14,259 bases of DNA from an uncultured Lachnospiraceae bacterium (GTDB lineage Bacteria; Bacillota_A; Clostridia; Lachnospirales; Lachnospiraceae): NCBI GenBank assembly GCA_947564305.1, contig CANOBT010000140.1, positions 1-14,259 on the forward strand, read 5' to 3'. The notes below the pieces were generated by a model. The model worked only from the letters and a program-made list of their open reading frames with translations, was not told the DNA's origin and did no database searches. Shown here in pieces: positions 1-5,911 of the stretch. Made by a program: the position numbers and the translations under genes. Position 1 is the first letter of the stretch. Each line of letters begins with the position of its first letter.

Positions 1-63
1 GGATATACTGAACATAGTCATCGACATATTTCTATAGTATCTAAAAGAGCAGGAAATTTTTGA
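1..63 (+). CDS. C-terminal end of an upstream gene (partial)
   Basis: Frame 1 is open from the window edge to a TGA at 61-63 and encodes 20 residues ending SKRAGNF. It is the only forward frame open through this stretch; frame 2 stops at 35-37 and frame 3 stops early. A 25-base gap to the next start fits the close packing of the rest of the cluster, so this is probably the tail of a preceding same-strand gene. Twenty codons are too few to name a family, and an open frame of this length could occur by chance. Confidence 0.35.
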   Translation, partial: GYTEHSHRHISIVSKRAGNF

Positions 64-88
64 CAGGCATCCAAGAATACGGCTTATA

Positions 89-1882
89 TTGGCAGAAAAA
101 CCGCAAATAAATTCAAATCGCTGTAAATTTATTTGCGAATATCCAATTACGGATAAGGCGAAACGCTGTAACAATATTTTAGCGCTTAGAAATACTTTGA
201 GAATGAAGGGAGTAGAGGCGTATTATGTGAAAATTCCGTCAGAAGAAGAAGTATTACAGCATGGTCCTTTTTTTCATTGTTTTTCGGATGCATTTCTGTG
301 GACAGATTATATGGAGGAGAAGGTTAGAGAAATACTGCCTTTTATAACTTCAAAAAGTTACGAAGAATCAAAAGGGTGGATAAATGGAAAAGAGTGGACA
401 AAAAGCGTGGGAAGCGCTAGAAGGAAAATATATCTGGTCGGTCCATGTATTGTTAATGGAGACGAGGTGTTTACAGAAGATGAACTGGCAGTATTATTGT
501 CAGAAGCATTGAGGAAGGAAAAAATTAAATATGAAGTGATAAAAGTTTGCAGACCATGGTTTCAATATGATACGTCCTATGAAGAAATTTTAGAATATGA
601 CATTTGTAAAAATGATATCGTTATCTTTTTAGATGAAGCGATAACAGAATATGATTTTGACCTGACGGAAGCATTTAAAGACGCTTCCGGATATGCCTGG
701 CTATATACCGATGTTCCGATTCATACGACCCGAAAGGGAAACGAGCTGATTGTTTCCAAGCTTATGGAATATATTATTTTACCTGAGTGTACAAACAGTC
801 GTTCACAAGACGATAATATTGTGCTGCAACATGGTAAAAGGCAATTAAACAGCAGAGAAAAAGAAGGGATCGAACACTATTTGAAAGAAATTGACAGTCT
901 GGTATCCTCAGATTCTGCAAAAATGGATGTAGCGGCAATTGTAATGACGGGAAATCCTTTTACATACGGACATCAATATTTAGTGGAGTGGGGAAGCAGA
1001 AATTCGGATGTATTGTACATATTTGTGGTTCAAGAGGATGCTTTTTTATTTTCTTTTGAAGCAAGAATTGCGCTGATAAAAGCAGGGACGAATCATTTAA
1101 AAAATGTTTTTGTATTGCCGGGTGGAAAATTCTTGGCTACAAAAAATACATTTAGAAATTATTACGAGCGTGAGAAAACCGATGAGAGGGAGGTGGATGC
1201 GTCGAAGGATATTTTCTTTTTCTCCGAATATGTAGCTCCGCATCTTCATGTCAGGAAAAGATTTGTTGGGGAGGAACCATTAGATAAAGTTACGGCGCAG
1301 TATAATAGACAATTGAAAGAATACTTGCCCGAATACGGAATTCAGGTTGTTGAGATACCGAGAAAAGAGAGCGAAAGCCAGGTAATCAGCGCTTCTTTGG
1401 TTCGTCAATGTATTGGGACAGGTAATTACGGCAGGATTCAATCCCTAGTTCCGGAATCTACATATAGGTATATAGAAGGACATCTTGAAGAACTGAAAGT
1501 AAAATTATGGGAAAAAGAAAATTCCCGATTATCGGATAAGGGAAGAAAATATTTACAGGCCATGGAGGCATTTATTGAAAAACATTTGTATGTTGTGATG
1601 TATGGAATAGGGGAGAATGCCCGAGAGCTTGCAGGGCTTCTGGGTGAGAAATATATGAAGAAGGTTAGGTTTTGCGATCGTCGTGCGGAAAAAGAAGCAT
1701 TCTATTTTTGCGGGAAAAGGGTGATGACTCCGAAGGAATTATACTGTATAGACAGGAACGTATATGTAATGGTTTCGACGCCTGTATATAGAAGGGAAGT
1801 TTTTTTAGAGTTGAGAAGAAATGGATTTCCAAAAGATAAAATAATGTGTGCGGCCAATTGGATAGATTTATATGCAGAATGA
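89..1882 (+). CDS. Citrate lyase ligase-like nucleotidylyltransferase fused to a Rossmann-like module
   Basis: This 597-residue protein has three visible parts. Residues about 112-250 resemble a small alpha/beta domain beginning YLVGPCIVNG. Residues about 279-480 match the [citrate (pro-3S)-lyase] ligase type of nucleotidylyltransferase: GNPFTYGH (288-295, the T/HxGH nucleotide-binding motif), RFVGEEP (391-397) and VISASLVR (432-439, the ISxSxxR-type motif). Residues about 500-597 form a Rossmann-like module starting VVMYGIGENA. No citrate lyase subunits lie nearby, so a role in citrate fermentation is unlikely; I infer activation of an acid or alditol phosphate, or another precursor, for glycan assembly. 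The substrate is unknown. The TTG start at 89 lacks a clear ribosome binding site and the frame is open back to 38; the first in-frame ATG is at 203, so the start is uncertain. The gene overlaps or abuts the next one. Confidence 0.75.
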   Translation: MAEKPQINSNRCKFICEYPITDKAKRCNNILALRNTLRMKGVEAYYVKIPSEEEVLQHGPFFHCFSDAFLWTDYMEEKVREILPFITSKSYEESKGWINGKEWTKSVGSARRKIYLVGPCIVNGDEVFTEDELAVLLSEALRKEKIKYEVIKVCRPWFQYDTSYEEILEYDICKNDIVIFLDEAITEYDFDLTEAFKDASGYAWLYTDVPIHTTRKGNELIVSKLMEYIILPECTNSRSQDDNIVLQHGKRQLNSREKEGIEHYLKEIDSLVSSDSAKMDVAAIVMTGNPFTYGHQYLVEWGSRNSDVLYIFVVQEDAFLFSFEARIALIKAGTNHLKNVFVLPGGKFLATKNTFRNYYEREKTDEREVDASKDIFFFSEYVAPHLHVRKRFVGEEPLDKVTAQYNRQLKEYLPEYGIQVVEIPRKESESQVISASLVRQCIGTGNYGRIQSLVPESTYRYIEGHLEELKVKLWEKENSRLSDKGRKYLQAMEAFIEKHLYVVMYGIGENARELAGLLGEKYMKKVRFCDRRAEKEAFYFCGKRVMTPKELYCIDRNVYVMVSTPVYRREVFLELRRNGFPKDKIMCAANWIDLYAE

Positions 1883-1904
1883 AATATGTTGTGAAAGACG
1901 GTTA

Positions 1905-3071
1905 ATGAATATGGCAGAAAAGTTGTGCGTTTGTGCTGTATGCCAGAATGATGAGGCATTTTGGTGCTGCGATGTCATAATTGGGGGACTGCATCGTGTA
2001 GATAAGTTTACAGGAAAAATAAGATGTGTGGTGTCGCCGCGGCAGATGTATCAGGAAGGCTTCTTTTCTGTAAGGAAGCTACTATGCTGGCGGGATAAAA
2101 TTTTAATTTTGCCAACAGAATTAAACAGAAAATGGATTGTTTATGATATTGCAACAGAAAAAATCCGTTTCATCCATCCGGTTTCGTTTCCATATTTCTC
2201 AGAGGAAACGATTATTGTAGGAACACAGGCTTTCTGCGTGCCTTTCGTTTCAGATAAACCTGTGCTGGTACTGGATATGGACACAATGCAGTGTATGGCT
2301 CGGCTTGATATCTTTTATGAGGGAGAAAAAACAGAAAGTCCTTTTGAAATATGGAATGCATCTGTTTTGGGAAATGGCATCTGCTTTTTAATGCGTGATT
2401 CTAATTGTCTATGCCGGATAAATGGAAGAGATGTGAAAACGATAATGCTAGACATACCTGAGACGGCAGGATGCGCAGATTTTTATGGCGATGAAGGATG
2501 GGTATTGACATCGGGAGGGACAAATCTGTACAGGATAGATACGGATGGAAAGTGTCTGGGAAGAATTCCAATGAAAATAAGACAAGAGTTTGTACGTTTA
2601 GCTGCGACCCCAAGATATATTTTTTTACTGCCGAGAGAGGGGAGTACTATTAGTGTATATGACCAATATATGCAGTGTTTCAAATATATAAATTCTGATA
2701 AACCGGAAGTTGGTCATTTGTTACCGGAACCACTTTATGTAGGGGCTTATTGGGATTACATGATATCAGAGAATCAAATATATTTTATGCAGTGTAAATA
2801 TGCTCTGCTTATTGTTGATTTGGACACATTAGAATATAGACAAAGAGATCTGCACTATTCCGAAAGCTTTTCAAAGAAAAATTACTGGAATTATTATTGG
2901 TGGATTCAGCAAATGTACAGGAAGGAATTTAAAGAACCTATGATGTACAGCCTGAAGGGATATTTGAAAATGGTCACATATAACAGGGCAGAGGCATGCT
3001 GTGATGGAGTGGAAAATTCAAAAATATGGGAGTGCCTGAAAGGTAGTGTAAAGTATCGTATGAAAAAATGA
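1905..3071 (+). CDS. Probable beta-propeller protein of unknown function, 3' end altered by a transposon
   Basis: I do not recognise a named family. The protein (388 residues from the ATG at 1905) shows a repeated rhythm of about 45-50 residues with hydrophobic strands followed by a short polar turn, such as WIVYDIATEKIRF, VLVLDMDTMQC, LYRIDTDGKCL, ISVYDQYMQC and LIVDLDTLEY. That pattern is typical of beta-propeller blades (WD40/NHL/YVTN-like). No signal peptide or membrane segment is visible, so it is probably cytoplasmic. ATGs at 1872, 1905 and 1911 are possible starts; 1872 would overlap the previous gene by 11 bases, and 1905 has a GAAAGACGG stretch upstream. The last nine codons (GSVKYRMKK) come from the mobile-element end beginning at 3042; without the insertion the protein would end ...WECLK. 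Its place among glycan genes suggests a role in that pathway, unproven. Confidence 0.65.
   Translation: MNMAEKLCVCAVCQNDEAFWCCDVIIGGLHRVDKFTGKIRCVVSPRQMYQEGFFSVRKLLCWRDKILILPTELNRKWIVYDIATEKIRFIHPVSFPYFSEETIIVGTQAFCVPFVSDKPVLVLDMDTMQCMARLDIFYEGEKTESPFEIWNASVLGNGICFLMRDSNCLCRINGRDVKTIMLDIPETAGCADFYGDEGWVLTSGGTNLYRIDTDGKCLGRIPMKIRQEFVRLAATPRYIFLLPREGSTISVYDQYMQCFKYINSDKPEVGHLLPEPLYVGAYWDYMISENQIYFMQCKYALLIVDLDTLEYRQRDLHYSESFSKKNYWNYYWWIQQMYRKEFKEPMMYSLKGYLKMVTYNRAEACCDGVENSKIWECLKGSVKYRMKK
3034..3041. repeat. Left 8-bp target site duplication (gcctgaaa)
   Basis: The octamer gcctgaaa directly precedes the GGTAGTGTAAAGT end at 3042 and is repeated at 7507-7514 directly after the opposite end. 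It lies in the last codons (C-L-K) of the beta-propeller gene. Eight bases is the usual duplication for IS6-family transposition. Confidence 0.9.
3042..3067 (+). repeat. Outer left-end copy of the IS terminal sequence
   Basis: These 26 bases match the IS left end at 5631-5656 at 24 positions; the two differences lie in the TCG/GCC triplet after GGTAGTGTAAAGTA. Similarity stops after this stretch, so only the end, not a second IS copy, is present. A subterminal palindrome follows at 3053-3074 (GTATC...GATAC). Confidence 0.85.
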
Positions 3072-3094
3072 TACGGGTATTGCTCGCATTAAAA

Positions 3095-3149
3095 ATCTGC
3101 TTCGCAGATGGCGGACAAGAAGGCAATCAATTTGCTGCGCAAATTGGTT
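3095..3149 (+). repeat. Two tandem short hairpins upstream of the epimerase gene
   Basis: The first is a perfect 6-bp stem (3095-3100 with 3104-3109, loop TTC). The second is an 11-pair stem with one G-T pair (3125-3135 with 3139-3149, loop TGC). Neither is followed by a T-run, so they are not standard terminators. They lie between the outer transposon end and the ribosome binding site of the epimerase, and the possible ATG at 3108 sits in the first stem. They could form a structured leader or be part of a dispersed repeat; the role is unknown. Confidence 0.5.
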
Positions 3150-3173
3150 ACAAAAATCGAGAAGGGGAAATGT

Positions 3174-4202
3174 ATGGCAAAGTATGAAGAAGAACTGCAT
3201 TATTGGCTGGACCGGGACGAGATATGGGAGAAATTAGAAGAAAAGACAGTTCTGCTCTCAGGCGCGTCCGGGACAGTGGGAAGATGCCTGACAGAGATGT
3301 TTCTGCTGCGTGGGAAAATCCATGTGATTGCTGTAAGCAGAAACGAACAGGCGGCGAAGGAGCGGCTGGGGAAGTATTGGGACAGCAGCTTTTTCCGGTA
3401 TCTGCCTTGTGACGTCAATGAGCCGATACCGGAATGTGGGCACGTGGACGTTGTCATCCATGCAGCAAGCAACACTCATCCGCAGCAGTATGCAGGGGAT
3501 CCGGTAGGAACCATTACGGCGAATATTCTTGGGACAAAAAATCTGCTGGACTATGGGGTTTCTCATGGGATGGAAAAGTTTTGCTTTGTCTCGTCTGTGG
3601 AAATCTATGGGGAGAACAGAGGAGACAGGGAGAAATTTGACGAGACGTATCTCGGCTATCTTGACTGTAATACGCTGCGTGCCGGGTATCCGGAAAGCAA
3701 GCGTCTGGGGGAAGCCCTGTGCAACGCTTACAGGGAGAAATATGGAGTGGATTTCGTGATTCCCAGGCTGAGCCGTGTGTATGGGCCTACGATGTTAAAG
3801 ACGGATTCCAAAGCTATTTCTCAGTTTATAAGAAAGGCATTGGCAGGGGAGGATATTGTGCTGAAAAGCAGGGGAGGACAGAAATATTCTTATGTATATG
3901 TGACCGATGCGGCGGTGGGAATTCTCTGGACGATGGCTTTTGGGGACTCTGGGGAGGCGTATAATGTCACGGACGAAGGCTCTGAACGGACTTTGAAGGA
4001 ACTGGCGGAACGATTGGCGGAGGTGGTGGGGACGAAGGTGAGGTTTGAATTGCCGGTGGGAATGGAAAAGAAAGGGTATTCCGCGGCTACGAAGGCAGTG
4101 CTGGACGGAAAGAAGCTGGCGCGTATCGGCTGGAGGGCGCGGGTTGGGCTGGAAGAGGGGCTTTTGGATACAGTGGAATGGAAGAACAAGGAGAAAGGAT
4201 GA
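3174..4202 (+). CDS. NAD-dependent sugar epimerase/dehydratase (extended SDR family)
   Basis: A 342-residue protein from the ATG at 3174, the normal length for extended short-chain dehydrogenases that epimerise, dehydrate or decarboxylate nucleotide sugars. It shows the NAD(P)-binding motif GASGTVG (residues 30-36), a catalytic serine region FVSSVEIYG (about 138-146) and the YPESK catalytic Tyr-Lys pair (Tyr172, Lys176). RVYGP and the YVYVTDAA stretch are further family hallmarks. The start was chosen because GAGAAGGGGA lies just upstream of 3174; the frame also has an ATG at 3108, which would add 22 residues overlapping two hairpins. The exact sugar cannot be told from motifs alone. The gene is transposon cargo and distinctly richer in G+C than the genes outside the element, indicating separate ancestry. 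It is probably co-transcribed with the downstream DUF4422 gene. Confidence 0.85.
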   Translation: MAKYEEELHYWLDRDEIWEKLEEKTVLLSGASGTVGRCLTEMFLLRGKIHVIAVSRNEQAAKERLGKYWDSSFFRYLPCDVNEPIPECGHVDVVIHAASNTHPQQYAGDPVGTITANILGTKNLLDYGVSHGMEKFCFVSSVEIYGENRGDREKFDETYLGYLDCNTLRAGYPESKRLGEALCNAYREKYGVDFVIPRLSRVYGPTMLKTDSKAISQFIRKALAGEDIVLKSRGGQKYSYVYVTDAAVGILWTMAFGDSGEAYNVTDEGSERTLKELAERLAEVVGTKVRFELPVGMEKKGYSAATKAVLDGKKLARIGWRARVGLEEGLLDTVEWKNKEKG

Positions 4203-4393
4203 CTGGATTAGGATTTGCGCCAGAAGATGTTTATAGCGATGGTGATAACGTTTAATTCATGGAAAGAGATTATAATGCCCTGTTTTATGTAACAAAGAAG
4301 GATTTCGGTGTAAAGCTTATGGGAATCGTTTTGGATGAAGGATCCATGCAAAAAGGTCGTAGAAAATTATCAGGAGGTTCGGAAAGTTGTTGA
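4199..4393 (+). pseudogene. Possible degraded gene remnant between the epimerase and DUF4422 genes
   Basis: An ATG at 4199 overlaps the epimerase stop in the classic ATGA arrangement and follows AAGGAGAAAGG, as expected for a translationally coupled gene. The frame stops after 18 codons (TAA at 4253-4255) and then continues in the same frame from 4256, with an ATG at 4259, to a TGA at 4391-4393 (includes DYNALFYVTKKDFGVKLMG). One stop in an otherwise coherent frame suggests a decayed reading frame or the fused ends of lost genes. I do not recognise the family. Confidence 0.3.
4372..4377 (+). promoter_or_regulatory. Ribosome binding site AGGAGG that sets a TTG start
   Basis: A perfect AGGAGG lies nine bases before the TTG at 4387. 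A second TTG follows directly at 4390, and no ATG is suitably spaced, so this site is the reason for accepting a TTG start for the first DUF4422 gene. Confidence 0.7.
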
Positions 4394-5493
4394 TAAAAAT
4401 TGAAGATACAGAATGGTTTCAGAAGTTGATGGCGTATGACCACCTATTGATTTTTGGCGCAACATTCTGCGCCCAGCTTACTTATCACTTAATGAAGGCG
4501 TGTCATGCGGAGCCCGATTGTTTTATTGTAAGTGAAAGGCGGAATAATCCGTTTTGCTTAGAACAAAAGCCAGTAAAAGTGTTTGATGAAATAGAAGAAA
4601 AATTAAAACAAAACGCCTTGGTTATCATATCGCAGAGATGGGAAAGTACTGACGCTATGGAAACGTTGTTGCTTAAGGCAGGATTTAAAAATATGATTCC
4701 CAGTATCGTACAGGAAACGTCGGCAGTAACGGAGGAATTATCGAGATACCGCGAGTCGATATTAGGGCCGATACGGATGGTTCCCCAAAGCAAGGAGAAT
4801 ACTTTACAGACAGGAGGCCGGGTTAATTTGTGTATTTACGCAGTTACGTCTACTGCGAATCTGCATAAAAGCAATCAGAGGTACCATTCGCACTATGTCA
4901 AATATATCCAGGCGGGAGCAAAACTTACCAAAACCAGACTTTGCAGCCTGACCGATGCCGACGGGGAAAATATATCGGAGTGGAATCCGAATTACTGCGA
5001 ACTGACGGCCGGATACTGGATTTTCAAAAATGATCATATCCACGACTATGTCGGGCTCTATCATTATAGCAGAGGACTGTCTCTGACAGACGGGCAGTTG
5101 GAAGATATCGTGAGAAAAAAAGTGGATGTTGTGTTGCCGCTGCCTGTTGTGAGGCGGTATGAACTAATAACAAGGTATAAAACAGATGCTGATGTGATTT
5201 TAGGCGCAATTCATAGGGTATCGCCGGAATATATTGTTTCTGCCGAACGTTTTTTTTCGGAAAAACTATTTTGTGGGGGAAATATTGTTTTGGCCAGAAG
5301 GGAAATTTACAGCGAATATTATGACTGGATGTTTCGGGTAATTGGAGAATGTGAAAAAATCTATAAAGAGACGCAAAGGCAGAGTGTACCGAGAATATGG
5401 GGATATGCAGGGGAACTCCTGACCGATATATTTTTTAGGCATCATATAAGAGAATATCGAATCCTGTTCTCATTCATGAAGCGTCTGTGTTGA
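4387..5493 (+). CDS. DUF4422 glycosyltransferase-like protein with N-terminal Rossmann-like module (transposon cargo)
   Basis: A 368-residue protein starting at TTG with a perfect AGGAGG upstream. Residues about 17-110 form the Rossmann-like module (LLIFGATFCA). From about residue 146 it matches DUF4422, a family found in capsule loci and regarded as glycosyltransferase-like: YIQAGA (173-178), DADGENIS (190-197), YCELTAGYWIFKN (203-215) and GLYHYSRG (223-230). The two DUF4422 proteins further right in the window share the same architecture, but there the last motif reads HYRR; here the first arginine is serine, so activity may differ. The protein runs to the family's usual C-terminus (WGYAGELLTDIFF). 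It is probably cytoplasmic, with no signal peptide or membrane helix visible, and likely transfers a sugar to a growing lipid-linked glycan (inference). It is carried inside the 3042-7506 element. Confidence 0.8.
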   Translation: MLIKIEDTEWFQKLMAYDHLLIFGATFCAQLTYHLMKACHAEPDCFIVSERRNNPFCLEQKPVKVFDEIEEKLKQNALVIISQRWESTDAMETLLLKAGFKNMIPSIVQETSAVTEELSRYRESILGPIRMVPQSKENTLQTGGRVNLCIYAVTSTANLHKSNQRYHSHYVKYIQAGAKLTKTRLCSLTDADGENISEWNPNYCELTAGYWIFKNDHIHDYVGLYHYSRGLSLTDGQLEDIVRKKVDVVLPLPVVRRYELITRYKTDADVILGAIHRVSPEYIVSAERFFSEKLFCGGNIVLARREIYSEYYDWMFRVIGECEKIYKETQRQSVPRIWGYAGELLTDIFFRHHIREYRILFSFMKRLC

Positions 5494-5640
5494 AAATTTC
5501 TACATCGGTTATATGCTCAAGGAATTAAAAATCTGCGTGGATCATTTGACTATGGCCTACAACGAAACGGAAAAGAGGGTTTCTGGTACAGTATGGATAT
5601 TTTTGTGAAAACGAAAAGCGGATTGTTTTTGGTAGTGTAA
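5494..5640 (+). pseudogene. Coding remnant truncated by the inner IS left end
   Basis: Directly after the DUF4422 stop, and in the same frame, 48 further codons are open and look protein-like (for example NLRGSFDYGLQRNGKEGFWY). The frame ends at a TAA supplied by the IS end (GGTAGTGTAA, 5631-5640). I read this as the internal fragment of a gene cut by the IS at 5631 and joined to the DUF4422 gene by an earlier deletion. The family is not recognised; it could also be untranslated sequence open by chance. Confidence 0.35.
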
Positions 5641-5677
5641 AGTAGCCTATGAAAAACTAGAGTCAAAAAAATAGGCT
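5631..5677 (+). repeat. IS left terminal inverted repeat with subterminal palindrome
   Basis: GGTAGTGTAAAGT matches the right end at 12 of 13 positions. Just inside lies the 7-bp inverted pair AGCCTAT (5644-5650) and ATAGGCT (5671-5677). Confidence 0.75.
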
Positions 5678-5723
5678 CCATTAGAACCTTGATAATTGTA
5701 GATACGATAGATTTTGGCAGTGT

Positions 5724-5856
5724 CCGCCACCCTTGACGGCACACCAAAACAATGCTCTGAACGTCTTACCGACGGCGAAGAACTCAAGAACAGATACCAG
5801 TTTCTCCGTCTGATTCACAGCATTGTAGCATTGTTTTGGCGTGCCATCAAGGGCAG
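5724..5856 (-). ncRNA. Long hairpin, candidate structured RNA in the IS 3' region
   Basis: The arms 5730-5756 and 5827-5853 are inverted repeats of 27 bases with two differences, separated by 70 bases. Read as RNA from the minus strand, both differences become G-U pairs, so all 27 positions pair, and three more pairs (two G-U) extend the outside. Read from the plus strand the same positions would be A-C mismatches. This favours a folded RNA made in the transposase direction, downstream of its stop codon. The loop holds a possible inner 5-bp stem (GACGG with CCGTC). No U-run follows, so a simple terminator is unlikely. Function is unknown: a 3'-end stabiliser, a regulatory RNA of the IS, or an embedded repeat are all possible. 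Confidence 0.55.
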
Positions 5857-5911
5857 GTCCCTTCGGGATGGCTAGGTCCTTCCCTCTGGCTCGGAATCTA
5901 AGAACAGATAT
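5780..5911 (-). repeat. Imperfect direct repeat spanning the transposase stop and hairpin loop
   Basis: Plus-strand segments 5780-5797 and 5894-5911 match at 14 of 18 bases around the shared core AAGAACAGATA. The second contains the transposase stop codon and the first lies in the hairpin loop, so part of the transposase 3' end seems to have been duplicated. Confidence 0.5.

Noticed and set aside
3068..3187. Short plus-strand frame starting at the ATG at 3068 (MIRVLLALK...)
   Set aside because: No ribosome binding site, it overlaps the hairpins and the epimerase start, and the product is not recognisable.
3200..4189. Minus-strand frames opposite the epimerase
   Set aside because: They are mirror frames caused by its higher G+C content; the sense protein has complete catalytic motifs.
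3088..5536. 13-base direct repeat attaaaaatctgc at 3088-3100 and 5524-5536
   Set aside because: Similarity does not extend on either side beyond a few AT-rich bases; probably chance, though both lie inside the mobile unit.
5724..5856. Long hairpin as a rho-independent terminator
   Set aside because: The stem is far longer than usual, has a 70-base loop and is not followed by a T-run on either strand.
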